Origin: Betaproteobacteria bacterium
GTDB lineage: Bacteria; Pseudomonadota; Gammaproteobacteria; Burkholderiales; SG8-41
Reading direction: 5' to 3'
Assembly: GCA_021730905.1 (NCBI GenBank)
Contig: JAKFYK010000085.1
Coordinates: 1 to 64,000, forward strand
Length of the DNA stretch: 64,000 nucleotides
A program made the position numbers and the translations under genes. Positions 54,744 through 64,000 of the stretch are shown one piece after another. The stretch's first letter is position 1. Each line of letters starts with the position of its first letter. The notes beneath the pieces are model-generated. The model was not told the origin of the DNA. It made no database searches and saw only the letters and a list, made by a program, of their open reading frames with translations.

Positions 54744-54908
54744 TTAATCAGTAAAGATGTTGGGATACGCAAATCCGCCGGTAATCAGCATAATGCTGAC
54801 CTTGCCTATCCACGCGAGTTTCTCGGGGGCGGTCATTTCTGCAAAGGGTTTGCCGGTAAGGGATGCTGGCGCCGCGCTCCCCTGCGCAGTCGGTTGCTGG
54901 TCTTCCAT
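54744..54908 (-). CDS. Small conserved-looking membrane protein (54 residues)
   Basis: A short gene with AGGAG eight bases before its ATG (54908). It encodes MEDQQPTAQGSAAPASLTGK, then PFAEMTAPEKLAWIGKVSIM, then a hydrophobic end LITGGFAYPNIFTD. It has one membrane segment near the C-terminus with a short polar N-terminus. The PF.EMTA..K motif followed by a membrane helix and FAYPN suggests a conserved small protein, but I cannot name its family. It is flanked by the alpha/beta hydrolase (convergent) and the BtuF-like gene. Confidence 0.65.
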   Translation of the reverse strand: MEDQQPTAQGSAAPASLTGKPFAEMTAPEKLAWIGKVSIMLITGGFAYPNIFTD

Positions 54909-55045
54909 GTGAATCTCCTGATTGAGAGTTTAAGAATGAATCGCCGCGCGCCGGCATTGAACGATGATCAGCAACGTACGATGCCGCGGGAGCAAGCCGC
55001 GCAACCATTCGGCAAGCAGTATTGCGCTACCCGCTTACCTCAACC

Positions 55046-55987
55046 TTACCGAGGCGCGCGCTCCTGGTGCTTGCGCATCTTGTCGGCATAGGCAAGATGC
55101 GTGCAGATCGCGCGTATCCCATCAATAACACGCGGCGACTGGCGCTGGATGCTGTCGGGCGCGATGTAACGCGCGGGAATGGTGCGCAGGGCCGCCAGCG
55201 GCATGCTCTCCCAGCGCGCACGAAATTCCGTCTCGCCGTTCGCGGATCCGCCTCCCAGCACCATATGAGGGCGCGCCGCCAGCACGGATTCGAACGACAC
55301 GGCCGGCGTCAGCACCGGCACGTCCGCGAACACATTTTTCCCGCCGCACAGCGTAATGGCGTCGCTGATCATATGCGCGCCGTTGACGGTGAGCAGCGGC
55401 TGATGCCAGATTTCATAGAACACGCGCAGGGGTTCCTGTGCGCCGGCTTTACTTCCGTAGCGCTCGCGCAAGCCGTGCAATTCGCGCTCGAAGCCGCTCG
55501 CTGCGCGCTCACCCGCAGCGGACGCGCCGGCGAGGATCGCCACATCGCGCAACAGTCGCGGAATATCCGCGAGCCGGGATACTTCGCTCACCCAAACGGC
55601 AATGCCCAATCGCTCCAGCTTCGCGATATCACCGGCTTGATTGCCGCTCTTCCATGCGAGCACGAGATCGGGTTTCAGCGTAAGGATGCGTTCGATATCC
55701 ACGCGAGCGCCGTCGCCGACACGCGGCAGGCGTTTCGCTTCGGGCGGATAGTCGCTGTATTCACTAACCGCGATCAACCGCGAGCCGGCACCCGCGGCAA
55801 ACGCGATTTCGGTGAGATGCGGCGCTATGGAAACAATGCGCGCAGCGGGTGCGGCGAGACGAAATACTTTGCCGCGATCATCGTGCGCTTCCGCTGGCGC
55901 AGCGCTTGCCGAAACGCACACGCAGTACAACATTGCGATTGCGCAAGCAGCTCGCATCGATGTCGCGGCTGCGAGCCCGCGCACCAT
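55046..55987 (-). CDS. BtuF-like periplasmic cobalamin/metal-chelate binding protein
   Basis: About 313 residues with a signal peptide (MRAACAIAMLYCVCVSASAA). The cluster-9-type helical-backbone receptor motifs are RIVSIAPHLTEIAFAAGAG, SEYSDYPPEAKRLPRVGD, LKPDLVLAW and the C-terminal VDGIRAICTHL. Proteins of this form bind vitamin B12 or related chelates for BtuCD-type transporters, but no permease or ATPase gene is adjacent. The start at 55987 lies 10 bases after aroG's stop, suggesting co-transcription; an alternative start is 55957. Confidence 0.85.
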   Translation of the reverse strand: MVRGLAAATSMRAACAIAMLYCVCVSASAAPAEAHDDRGKVFRLAAPAARIVSIAPHLTEIAFAAGAGSRLIAVSEYSDYPPEAKRLPRVGDGARVDIERILTLKPDLVLAWKSGNQAGDIAKLERLGIAVWVSEVSRLADIPRLLRDVAILAGASAAGERAASGFERELHGLRERYGSKAGAQEPLRVFYEIWHQPLLTVNGAHMISDAITLCGGKNVFADVPVLTPAVSFESVLAARPHMVLGGGSANGETEFRARWESMPLAALRTIPARYIAPDSIQRQSPRVIDGIRAICTHLAYADKMRKHQERAPR

Positions 55988-55997
55988 CGCGGGCAAA

Positions 55998-57068
55998 TCA
56001 GTCGCTGGATTCCGCCTTGAGCCGCCGCGCGCGCACGCCGGCGGCCAGCCCGTCGAACATAGCACGGGTTTCGTCCCAGCTGATGCAGCCGTCGGTAATG
56101 CTCACGCCGTACGCGAGCGCTTTCCCCGGTACCAGATCCTGGCGGCCGGCTTTAAGATGGCTTTCCGCCATGATGCCGAAGATGCGGCCGTCGCCGGCCT
56201 CGATCTGGCGCGCTACGTCCTGTCCAACATCGATTTGTTTTTCCGGCTTTTTGCTGCTGTTGCCGTGGCTGAAATCGATCATGATGCGCGCAGGTATGCC
56301 CGCCTCGGCCAGCCCTTTGCCCGTGGCATCGACATCGGCCGCACTGTAGTTCGGCGCTTTGCCGCCGCGCAGAATCACGTGGCAGTCTTCGTTGCCGGAA
56401 GTGGAAACAATTGCCGAGCGGCCTTCCTTGGTCACTGACAGAAAGTGATGCGGCGCCTGCGCGGCGCGTATCGCGTCGAGGGCGATCTTGATATTGCCGT
56501 CGGTGCCGTTCTTGAAGCCCACCGGACACGACAGGCCGGAGGCCAGTTCGCGGTGAATCTGCGATTCGGTGGTGCGCGCCCCAATCGCACCCCACGCCAC
56601 CAGATCGGCAATGTACTGGGGCGTGATCATGTCAAGAAACTCACAACCCACCGGCATGCCCGAGGCATTCAGTTCCAGCAGCAACTGACGCGCCACGCGA
56701 AGACCTTCGTTGATGTTGAAACTGCCGTCGAGCTTGGGATCGTTAATTAGGCCTTTCCAGCCCACCGTCGTGCGCGGCTTCTCGAAATAAACACGCATCA
56801 CGATCAATAGATCGGCGCTCGCTTTATCCGCGTAATCCTTGAGCTTGCCGGCATATTCCTTGGCCGCCTTTACGTCGTGTATGGAGCACGGCCCCACGAT
56901 TGCCAGCAGGCGGTCATCGGCACCGTGAATAATGCGGTGGATGGCCTGGCGTGTTTCAGCCACGGTTTTTGCCGCAGCGTCGGTGATGGCGAACTCGCCG
57001 AGCACTTTCGCAGGCGACACCAGTTCCTTGATTTCCTTGATACGCAGATCATCGGTTTGGTACGGCAT
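55998..57068 (-). CDS. aroG: 3-deoxy-7-phosphoheptulonate (DAHP) synthase, class I AroG/F/H type
   Basis: The first step of the shikimate pathway: condenses PEP with erythrose-4-phosphate. It is 356 residues. The motifs LAIVGPCSIHD, MRVYFEKPRTTVGWKGL, GARTTESQIHRELASG, PVGFKNGTDG, and the metal-site GIMAESHLKAGRQD and YGVSITDGCISWD are diagnostic for class I. The N-terminal extension used for feedback inhibition is present (residues 1-50), but which aromatic amino acid inhibits it cannot be told by eye. It precedes the BtuF-like gene. Confidence 0.95.
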   Translation of the reverse strand: MPYQTDDLRIKEIKELVSPAKVLGEFAITDAAAKTVAETRQAIHRIIHGADDRLLAIVGPCSIHDVKAAKEYAGKLKDYADKASADLLIVMRVYFEKPRTTVGWKGLINDPKLDGSFNINEGLRVARQLLLELNASGMPVGCEFLDMITPQYIADLVAWGAIGARTTESQIHRELASGLSCPVGFKNGTDGNIKIALDAIRAAQAPHHFLSVTKEGRSAIVSTSGNEDCHVILRGGKAPNYSAADVDATGKGLAEAGIPARIMIDFSHGNSSKKPEKQIDVGQDVARQIEAGDGRIFGIMAESHLKAGRQDLVPGKALAYGVSITDGCISWDETRAMFDGLAAGVRARRLKAESSD

Positions 57069-57141
57069 GGCACTCTCAATTTACTGTAAAAACAATAGAT
57101 TATAACTGATATCGCTATGCAGCATTGTTACCAAAAAAAGG

Positions 57142-58620
57142 CTACTGGGCGGTGCCACCCACGGTAAGTCCGTCGATACGCAACGTTGGCTGCCCCACAC
57201 CCACCGGCACGCTCTGCCCCTCCTTGCCGCAGGTGCCCACGCCCGAATCGAGCGCCATGTCATTGCCGATCAACGCCACGCGCGTCAGCGCATCGGGGCC
57301 ATTGCCGATCAACGTTGCGCCTTTTACCGGCGAGGTGACTTTGCCGTCTTCGATGAGATACGCCTCGGACGCCGAAAATACGAACTTGCCGCTGGTGATA
57401 TCGACCTGGCCGCCACCGAAGTTCACGGCGTACAACCCGTTTTTCACCGACGCGATGATTTCCTGCGGGTCCTTATCGCCGTTCAGCATGTAAGTGTTGG
57501 TCATGCGCGGCATCGGAATATGCGCGAACGATTCGCGCCGTCCATTGCCGGTGGGCGCGACTTTCATCAAGCGCGCGTTGAGACTGTCCTGCAGATAGCC
57601 TTTCAGCACGCCGTCTTCGATCAGCACATTGCGCTGCGTCGGATTGCCTTCATCATCAATATTCAGCGAGCCGCGGCGGCGTTCGAGCGTGCCGTCGTCG
57701 ACCACCGTCACGCCCGGCGAAGCCACGCGTTCGCCGATGCGCCCGCTGAACGCCGACGTGCCCTTGCGGTTGAAGTCGCCTTCGAGACCGTGGCCTATCG
57801 CCTCATGCAGCAGGATGCCGGGCCAACCAGAGCCGAGCACCACGGTCATGGTTCCTGCCGGGGCGGGTTTCGCATCAAGATTCACCAGTGCCTGATCGAC
57901 AGCTTTGCGCGCGTAATCCTGAAGCACTTCATCCGTGAAGTAGGCGTAATCAAAACGCCCGCCGCCGCCCGCGCTGCCCTGCTCACGCCGGCCATCGTGC
58001 TCGACAATGACTTGCAGCGACACGCGCACCAGCGGACGCACATCGGCGGCTTGCGCGCCATCGCTGCGCGCGACCATCACCACTTCGTATTCGCCCGCGA
58101 GCCCGGCCATCACTTGTGTCACGCGCGGATCGAGGCTGCGCGCGTAGCGCTCCAATCGCTCAAGCAACGCCACTTTTTTCGGATCCTCCAGGCTCGCCAG
58201 CGGATCGTGCGGCAGATACAGATTGCGCCCCTGGTTGCGCCGCGCCACCTGCGTCGCCTGCGCGCCCTGGGATCCGCCCTGGCGCGCGATGGCGCGCGTG
58301 GCTTGCGCCGCCGCTGTGAGTGCATCAAAGCTGATGTCGTCCGAATAGGCAAACGCGGTCTTTTCGCCGCTCACCGCGCGCACGCCCAAACCCTGGTCGA
58401 TGTTGAAGCTGCCGGACTTGACGATGCCTTCTTCAAGGCTCCACGACTCGCTGCGGCTGTACTGAAAATACAGATCGGCGTAATCAACCTGATGCAACAT
58501 GATCTGGCCGAACACCGTGTTGAGCTTGCTGTCGTTCAACGCGTACGGCGACAGCAACGTGTCGTACGCGGTTGAAAAATTAATCGCGGGTGCTGCTGTG
58601 GCACTGGTGATAACTGACAA
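57142..58620 (-). CDS. tldD: TldD, metalloprotease subunit
   Basis: 492 residues. TldD pairs with TldE/PmbA (not in the window) to form a zinc protease that acts on unfolded peptides, such as microcin precursors and CcdA. The metal-binding motif [16 protein letters not shown] near residue 270 holds the HExxxH site. [15 protein letters not shown] and [18 protein letters not shown] are family signatures. The start is TTG at 58620 with AAAGGA five bases upstream, supplied by the dispersed AT element; no suitable ATG exists. It lies downstream of the nitrilase-like gene and yhdP, a common trio. Confidence 0.94.
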   Translation of the reverse strand: MSVITSATAAPAINFSTAYDTLLSPYALNDSKLNTVFGQIMLHQVDYADLYFQYSRSESWSLEEGIVKSGSFNIDQGLGVRAVSGEKTAFAYSDDISFDALTAAAQATRAIARQGGSQGAQATQVARRNQGRNLYLPHDPLASLEDPKKVALLERLERYARSLDPRVTQVMAGLAGEYEVVMVARSDGAQAADVRPLVRVSLQVIVEHDGRREQGSAGGGGRFDYAYFTDEVLQDYARKAVDQALVNLDAKPAPAGTMTVVLGSGWPGILLHEAIGHGLEGDFNRKGTSAFSGRIGERVASPGVTVVDDGTLERRRGSLNIDDEGNPTQRNVLIEDGVLKGYLQDSLNARLMKVAPTGNGRRESFAHIPMPRMTNTYMLNGDKDPQEIIASVKNGLYAVNFGGGQVDITSGKFVFSASEAYLIEDGKVTSPVKGATLIGNGPDALTRVALIGNDMALDSGVGTCGKEGQSVPVGVGQPTLRIDGLTVGGTAQ

Positions 58621-58648
58621 AATAATCCTTTAAAAACAAATAGTTACA
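58620..58648 (-). repeat. AT-rich dispersed element, copy 14
   Basis: AACTATTTGTTTTTA (58645-58631, minus strand) has one mismatch to the consensus and, like copy 13, continues with AAGG. The AAAGGA of this copy is the likely ribosome-binding site of tldD. Confidence 0.65.
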
Positions 58649-59504
58649 TTAAAGTCCGATGGCTGAGCGCCGGGAGATTGCGGCGCAGCCCCTGCACATG
58701 CGACAAATCGATATCGGCGATCACCACGCCCGCACCGCGCGGCAAACGATCCAGCACCACGCCCCACGGATCGATGATCATGGTATCGCCATGCGTTTCG
58801 CGGCCGTTTTCATGATGACCGCCCTGCGCAGGGGCCACCACGTACGCCAGGTTTTCGATGGCGCGCGCGCGCAACAGCGTTTCCCAATGCGCGCGGCCGG
58901 TAGTCTCGGTGAAAGCCGACGGCACGAAAATGATGTCCACCTCTTTCATCGAGCGGTACAGCTCCGGAAACCGCAGGTCGTAGCAAATCGACAGCCCCAA
59001 GCGGCCAAACGGCGACGCCAGTGTCACCGGCTGATGGCCCGGCTCGATGGTGCGCTCCTCGTGATACCGCTCTTCGCCCATCTGAAAACCAAACAGATGA
59101 ATCTTGTCGTAGCGCGCGACCTGCTTGCCCGTGTGGTCGTACACCAGGCAACTGTTGCGCACGCGGTGCGGATCAGCCGACACCAGCGGCGCCGAGCCGC
59201 CAACAATCCACACGCCGTGGGTGCGTGCGGCCTCGGACAGGAACGACTGGATCGGGCCCGTGCCTTCCGTTTCGCGCACGGCGACCTTGTCGGTGTCTTT
59301 CATGCCCATCATGCAAAAGTATTCCGGCAGCGCCACCAGGTCCGCGCCCTGCGCGGCCGCCATGGCTATCAGGCGTCCGGCTTCGGCGAGATTGTCTTCG
59401 ACACGCGGCGCGGAAACCATTTGCAGCGCCGCCAGGCGCGCGGCGCCGGGCGCTTTGCTACGCGCGGTTGCTGAAGCGGGCGTTGGTGAAAATCGGGAGT
59501 TCAT
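58644..59504 (-). CDS. Carbon-nitrogen hydrolase (Nit/omega-amidase-like)
   Basis: 286 residues with the Glu-Lys-Cys triad of the nitrilase superfamily: Glu in ALPEYFCMMG, Lys in RYDKIHLFGFQ and the nucleophile Cys in GLSICYDLRFPELYR. Members of this branch (Nit1/YbeM-like) remove amide groups from damaged metabolites such as deaminated glutathione. It lies between yhdP and tldD on one strand, an arrangement that recurs in betaproteobacteria. The start MNSRFSPTP is taken at 59504. Confidence 0.93.
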   Translation of the reverse strand: MNSRFSPTPASATARSKAPGAARLAALQMVSAPRVEDNLAEAGRLIAMAAAQGADLVALPEYFCMMGMKDTDKVAVRETEGTGPIQSFLSEAARTHGVWIVGGSAPLVSADPHRVRNSCLVYDHTGKQVARYDKIHLFGFQMGEERYHEERTIEPGHQPVTLASPFGRLGLSICYDLRFPELYRSMKEVDIIFVPSAFTETTGRAHWETLLRARAIENLAYVVAPAQGGHHENGRETHGDTMIIDPWGVVLDRLPRGAGVVIADIDLSHVQGLRRNLPALSHRTLM

Positions 59505-59561
59505 GTGAAGATTCTCAATGTACTAAAAGTCGTCGCACGATGCGCGGCAAACACGCCTCTG

Positions 59562-62500
59562 CTAATCAACGTTGCGCACGGACTCCGGCCGCTGCGGCGG
59601 ATTGATTTTGGTCACCACCGGATCAACCCAGTTGCCGGTAACGCTGTAATTGAATGTGACCATCTCGTCCAAGGGATCCTTGAGCAGCTTCTGCGCAATA
59701 AAGGCCGCCAGCCCGGCAATGGGCCCGCCCGCGATCGCCCCTATGATGGACACGCCGTCCGACACATGCGGATTGACTTTCACGCGCAGATCCTGCGTTT
59801 CCTTGTTGATATCCACCGAACCGCCCATCACCACGCGCGCAGATGGGCCGGTAATGCGGAAATTTTCCGTGGTAACAATGCCGCGATCTATCTTGACCGC
59901 GCCCAGCACTTCGTCAAACGCGAAGCCATCACTGAATATATCGCGAAAATCCAGCGTCAGGCGCCGCGGCAGTGACTGCAGACTCACGATACCCAGCAGT
60001 TTTGCAATGCCCGGCTCCATTTTGAGAAACTGGCCTTTCACTGCCTGCAACACGAAATTGCCCGACAGCGTCGGATAGTCGAGCTGCTGCGGTCCGCCGC
60101 TCCAACTGAGCGATCCGCCGATGGTCGCCATGCCGCGGCGCACGCCTTCCGGATAACCCAGCCGCGTCAACATTTTACCCACGTCCGTCATGTCCCAGCG
60201 CACATTGACCATAGTGCGCGGATTGGCCAGCCACGACTGCCACACGCCGTCTACAGTCAGTATGCCATCCGCGTTGGATACCCTGAGCTGCTCAATGCGC
60301 CAGTCGCGATCTTGCGGTGTTGCCTTTAACTCGAGCTTGCCCAGCATCTTGCTGCCCATCTGAAAATTTTCTGCCACGATGTCCAGCGTCGGCAGTTGTG
60401 GCGTCTCCGTGACTGCTGATTTTTCCGCGGCAGGCACAACGGCCGCAAACGGCGTGGCTGCAGGAATGATGAATTTCTTCATCCGCGCCACCAGCCGTCC
60501 TTTGCCCTGCGGGCTCCAGTCGGCGGTACCCTCGAATTCTTTCCCGCTTAATGTATAGCGCGTAGTCGCAGCATCGGGTTTCATGCTGGTGATCGCGATG
60601 TCGCTGAATTTTCGATCATAGACTTCGAGTTCGCCGAACTTCACGTCCAGCGCCGCCAGGGTGTAACTGACACCGCCGCCATCGCTGCTGGCTATCTTCA
60701 GCCAGCCGTCAAGATTTGCCGATTTGAGCGCACCGCTAATCCACACGCCATCGCGCTCCAGCTCGCCCGCCACGCCACCACCCAGGCGTACCACGCCGCG
60801 GTCGATCACCATCCGCTTGCCTTCGGTGTGGCGGCTGAATCGCGCGCTGATAAGTTCGCCATACGTCACGCCCACCACATCCCGGTCGTTGCTGACAAAG
60901 CGCCGCTCCACACGCACCGGTATGGACTCCGACACAGTTTTCACGAACGGCGCGGGCAGATTGGAGGCAATGCCCTGCAACGTCGATTCCAGCACCACGT
61001 CCACGGTTTTCTTGCGCACACTGAGCGTACCGCGCCAGTCCGCCGCACCACGCACATAAGTGAGCCACGCCGGCCCGCCTGCTCGCCGCACCGTGTCGGG
61101 ATTGACGCGCCCCTGCAGGCCGATGCGGATGGTGCCGTCGCGCTGCGTACTGCCGGATACCGTCATGGGCCCGCCGAAAAACGTCGCGGTGGCAGCCGGC
61201 ACATTCACACCCGCTTCGGTAAATTCGAGTCTGCCGTTGACTTGTTCGAGCGGCGGCAGCGAAGGCTCCACGATGATCCTGTTGTTGACCATCTGGAAAG
61301 CGCCGACCACGCGTGTCTTGTCGAGACTCGCCAACGGCAACTCCAGTTTCAGGTCGAGCTTGCCCGCGCCTTCAGCCTGCATGCCATCGGTGAAATGTTC
61401 GATATACCCCGCCACCGGACTGGCAGCAATGAACTTGAGAAAATCCGGCGTGGGGCCTTCCGCTTCTCCGGTAACCGTCAGCACACGTCCTGCCGGCTGC
61501 GACAGATCCGGCATTTCAGCATGCACCTTGGACAACCGCACACCGTAGATTGTGCCGTGCCGCGCGACGATGTCTATGCGCTTGCCGCGAAACGCGAGGT
61601 CGCCTTCGATGTTTTCGATGTTAGGCCAGCTTTCTCCATAGCGCAGCGCGCCGCCGGAAAGCTTGGCGGTAACGAAAAATGTGCCGCCCTTGTTGTCCGG
61701 AAACGGAAACTCACGCAGATCGCCCTTGACGCGGAAACTCACGTCGCCGGATGTTCCCGCGACGAATGCCGCCTCCATCCACGGCCGGGCGCCTTTTGCG
61801 ACGGTAACCGGCAGATAGCGCATCACGCTGCGCGCATCAGCGCGCATCAGATTGCCGGTAAGATCAATGATGCCCGGCTGCTCCGGCACCGTGCGATAAC
61901 TGCCGCTCAAGGTTCCCGCAAGATCGGCATTGTGGTACGACACGTTCGACAACTTCAATTCAAAACCTTTGCTGTCGCGCGCCCAGCCCGCGTGCGCGGT
62001 CAGCGTATCGAACTGCAGCACCTCCTTGAACAGATCAGGCAGATCCAGTTTCATCTCGCGCGCCGTCAGCTGCGTGGTACCGCCCTTTTCCGTTGCATCC
62101 AGATGCCCGCTGACGCCCTTTAGTCCCGGCAGCGCTCCGTAGCGATTAATTGCCAGATCCTCGAAGCGGCCGCGCGCGCTGTATTTCGCGGGGTCAGGCA
62201 ATGCGCCGTCCCACTTCGCCAGCACATCAAACAATCGGCCCTGCGGCGACAGCTCTGACAGCCGCTTGCGCGTCTCGTCGTCAATCGGCAAATGATCTGC
62301 CAGCGAAATCAGCGGCGCGATATCAATGGCATTGGCCTTGATTTCACCTGCGGTCGGCTTGCCTTCCGGATTGATGGCCGCCTTGAGGGTAAAATCCATC
62401 GGCTGCAGTGTCAGGTTTCCGGAAGTGGTCAGCGCGAGCTGCGCCGTTGAAAATTCGACCGTTTTCGGCGTTTTTTTCCAGCCTAGGCGCCCGGAAAGAT

Positions 62501-63380
62501 GCGACAGGTCGAGTTGGGGCAAGTCCTTGGCAAGCCGTGTGCGCACGTTGGACAACCGTACATCGGCGAGCAGTTCATGCACCGTCATCGCCCCGACACT
62601 TGCCCATGCGCGCACGGCGCCGGCGCCTTGCGAAAACTCGAAAGGAAAGGGTATCCATGTACGCCACGCCGCGATGTCCGCGTAATCAAGCTGCACGAAG
62701 ACGCGTCCTTTCCATGCCGCAAGATCCCGCATGGACGCCCCCTCAAGGTCGCCGCGCAGATCGACCGCACTTGCCAGCTTCTCGGGCGGAATCGCCTTCA
62801 GGCCAAAACGATGGTGACGACCGCGATTGACCAGATGTGCTCGCACCTGCTGCAGCATCAATGTTGGCACGCCGCGCACCTCGTCGGTCCAGGCAATGGC
62901 CGCATTGTGTATTTCAATATCACGTTGTGCCAGCAGCCAGTCGGAAAAACCGCCCTCGCGGCTATCGCCGGACATTTCAATGCCCGCGACGGAAATGATG
63001 CCGCGCTTGTCGCGTCGGATATCCAGCGCCGGTTCATACAAATCAATGGAATGAAAGCGCGGGCTCCACGTCGGTATTGACAGCCACGACACCGTGCTAT
63101 CCACGCGCTGCAATTTGAGCGCGGCACGCCCTGATTTGTCGTGCAGCACCACGGCTTCAAGCTTCAATTCGGGACGCAACCCGTCCCAGCTGGCGTCTAT
63201 GCGCCCGATGGTCACGTGCTGCCCGACCGCCTTGCTCACGGATTGGGCAATCGTCCCCCGGTAACGCTCGATATTGGGCAGCACCCAATAGCGCAACGCA
63301 AGCACCGACGCGGCGGCGATCAGAACCAGGGCGAGCACAATCCACACCAGCTTGTGCCACACCCACGCCGCGACGCGCAT
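59562..63380 (-). CDS. yhdP: YhdP-family AsmA-like envelope protein
   Basis: About 1272 residues, a normal size for YhdP. An N-terminal membrane anchor (LVWIVLALVLIAAASVLALR) is followed by the conserved GQHVTIGRIDASWDGLRPEL, long beta-rich repeats of the AsmA/DUF3971 type, and the C-terminal AsmA-like domain (GGSVDINKETQDLRVKVNP, AGLAAFIAQKLL). E. coli YhdP is one of the bridge-like proteins that move phospholipids to the outer membrane. The start at 63380 is chosen over an upstream in-frame codon because residues before it do not belong to the family. It is divergent from glnE. Confidence 0.93.
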   Translation of the reverse strand: MRVAAWVWHKLVWIVLALVLIAAASVLALRYWVLPNIERYRGTIAQSVSKAVGQHVTIGRIDASWDGLRPELKLEAVVLHDKSGRAALKLQRVDSTVSWLSIPTWSPRFHSIDLYEPALDIRRDKRGIISVAGIEMSGDSREGGFSDWLLAQRDIEIHNAAIAWTDEVRGVPTLMLQQVRAHLVNRGRHHRFGLKAIPPEKLASAVDLRGDLEGASMRDLAAWKGRVFVQLDYADIAAWRTWIPFPFEFSQGAGAVRAWASVGAMTVHELLADVRLSNVRTRLAKDLPQLDLSHLSGRLGWKKTPKTVEFSTAQLALTTSGNLTLQPMDFTLKAAINPEGKPTAGEIKANAIDIAPLISLADHLPIDDETRKRLSELSPQGRLFDVLAKWDGALPDPAKYSARGRFEDLAINRYGALPGLKGVSGHLDATEKGGTTQLTAREMKLDLPDLFKEVLQFDTLTAHAGWARDSKGFELKLSNVSYHNADLAGTLSGSYRTVPEQPGIIDLTGNLMRADARSVMRYLPVTVAKGARPWMEAAFVAGTSGDVSFRVKGDLREFPFPDNKGGTFFVTAKLSGGALRYGESWPNIENIEGDLAFRGKRIDIVARHGTIYGVRLSKVHAEMPDLSQPAGRVLTVTGEAEGPTPDFLKFIAASPVAGYIEHFTDGMQAEGAGKLDLKLELPLASLDKTRVVGAFQMVNNRIIVEPSLPPLEQVNGRLEFTEAGVNVPAATATFFGGPMTVSGSTQRDGTIRIGLQGRVNPDTVRRAGGPAWLTYVRGAADWRGTLSVRKKTVDVVLESTLQGIASNLPAPFVKTVSESIPVRVERRFVSNDRDVVGVTYGELISARFSRHTEGKRMVIDRGVVRLGGGVAGELERDGVWISGALKSANLDGWLKIASSDGGGVSYTLAALDVKFGELEVYDRKFSDIAITSMKPDAATTRYTLSGKEFEGTADWSPQGKGRLVARMKKFIIPAATPFAAVVPAAEKSAVTETPQLPTLDIVAENFQMGSKMLGKLELKATPQDRDWRIEQLRVSNADGILTVDGVWQSWLANPRTMVNVRWDMTDVGKMLTRLGYPEGVRRGMATIGGSLSWSGGPQQLDYPTLSGNFVLQAVKGQFLKMEPGIAKLLGIVSLQSLPRRLTLDFRDIFSDGFAFDEVLGAVKIDRGIVTTENFRITGPSARVVMGGSVDINKETQDLRVKVNPHVSDGVSIIGAIAGGPIAGLAAFIAQKLLKDPLDEMVTFNYSVTGNWVDPVVTKINPPQRPESVRNVD

Positions 63381-63506
63381 GGTGGCACCGCCGAGTCCGC
63401 TGGAAATTGCCTTTATCGTCACGCAATGCCTGTTAAAATATGAAAATGAAACAACCACTTAGCGGGCTTTTTTCATTGTCGTCATTCTACTGTGTTTTAT
63501 CAGCCC

Positions 63507-64000
63507 GTGGAACCCATTAACGCGTCCGCAGCCCCGGACGTGGACGCAGCGGTCGCGCGCGCGCGACAGTTCAGCCGCTACTTCGAGCGTATTCTGACGG
63601 CAGAGCCGGGGCTGCTTCACCCTATAGACCTGCTGACGCCGTTCGAGGTTGCATGCGCTACCGCAGATGATGCGGCAGCGCTCACGCGGGATGAGTTGCA
63701 GCAGATGTTGCGCCGCCTGCGCAAACAGGCAATGGCGACCCTGATCGTGCGCGATATGGCCGGTTGGGCGGACCTTGCGGAAGTCACGCAAACCATGACG
63801 CGGCTGGCCGAATGCACGATAACCGCCGCGCTCGACTGGGTGACCAACGATCTCGCGCACAGCACCGGCACGCCACGCGGTTCCACCGGCCGGCCTCAAC
63901 AACTGCATGTGGTCGGCATGGGCAAGCTGGGCGGCGGCGAACTCAACGTGTCCTCCGACATTGATCTGGTCTTCGTCTATCCCGAAGACGGCGATACCGA
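63507..64000 (+). CDS. glnE: GlnE, glutamine synthetase adenylyltransferase (N-terminal part only)
   Basis: The gene runs off the right edge; about 164 residues are visible. It lacks an ATG: the likely start is GTG at 63507 (MEPINASAAPD), or GTG at 63492. Family motifs: FSRYFERIL, LRRLRKQAMATLIVRDMAG, TMTRLAECTITAALDW and the nucleotidyltransferase signature VVGMGKLGGGELNVSSDIDL with FVYPEDG (active-site Ser/Asp pair). GlnE adenylylates and deadenylylates glutamine synthetase under PII control. It is divergent from yhdP. Confidence 0.92.
   Translation, partial: MEPINASAAPDVDAAVARARQFSRYFERILTAEPGLLHPIDLLTPFEVACATADDAAALTRDELQQMLRRLRKQAMATLIVRDMAGWADLAEVTQTMTRLAECTITAALDWVTNDLAHSTGTPRGSTGRPQQLHVVGMGKLGGGELNVSSDIDLVFVYPEDGDT

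Overview
The window looks like chromosomal DNA of a betaproteobacterium, probably from a little-studied or uncultured lineage. The best evidence is gene order. The minus-strand run leuC - entericidin - leuD - leuB - asd - fimV - truA - trpF - trpB - trpA - accD - folC - dedD-like is a standard betaproteobacterial arrangement. A Bug-type (TctC) solute receptor, a long YhdP, and a tldD - nitrilase - yhdP - (divergent) glnE block fit the same group. Coding DNA is GC-rich and nearly gapless. I saw no rRNA, tRNA, CRISPR array, transposase or phage gene, and no gene-free stretch over 300 bases.

Layout. 1-13620: amino-acid and fatty-acid synthesis (dedD-like, folC, accD, trpA/B/F, truA, fimV, asd, leuB/D/C, with a small entericidin-like lipoprotein inside the leu operon). 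13719-23477: MFS transporter, orphan Bug receptor, aroC, an overlapping DUF2339/DUF3999 membrane pair and an LplT-PlsC fusion. 23514-26952: a four-gene unit of unknown function (ArsR-type regulator, small exported protein, DUF2145 protein, putative membrane-anchored NC-type cysteine hydrolase) with AT-rich palindromes that look like operators. 27016-29925: M17 aminopeptidase, divergent from thyA-folA. 29946-32836: a TPR/beta-barrel outer-membrane protein followed by a FecR-domain exported protein, a possible Slam-like secretion pair. 32881-41390: an Orn/Lys/Arg decarboxylase, a DUF2799 lipoprotein, mrp/apbC divergent from metG, then an enolase-superfamily enzyme with an ACMSD-like amidohydrolase. 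41439-48640: six tightly coupled genes resembling hydrogenase-4/complex I (hyfB-C-E-F-G-I order) whose large subunit lacks the [NiFe] cysteine ligands, i.e. an Ehr-like complex of unknown substrate. 48774-64000: DsrE-like exported protein, acyP, TPR protein, dnaE, alpha/beta hydrolase, a 54-residue membrane protein, BtuF-like receptor, DAHP synthase, tldD, nitrilase-like, yhdP and the start of glnE.

Two families of non-coding repeats run through the window. One is a short AT-rich element, consensus AAGTATTTGTTTTTA: three exact copies and eleven with one to three mismatches. It lies mostly at gene borders but also encodes protein ends, and it occurs inside trpA and the hyfG-like gene. The other is a set of three inverted repeats built from TGAGGCG-like heptads (or related octads) inside operons. 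One of these has apparently replaced the usual start of folA.

Starts were chosen from family alignment recalled from memory, Shine-Dalgarno spacing and overlap with the upstream gene. No database search was possible.
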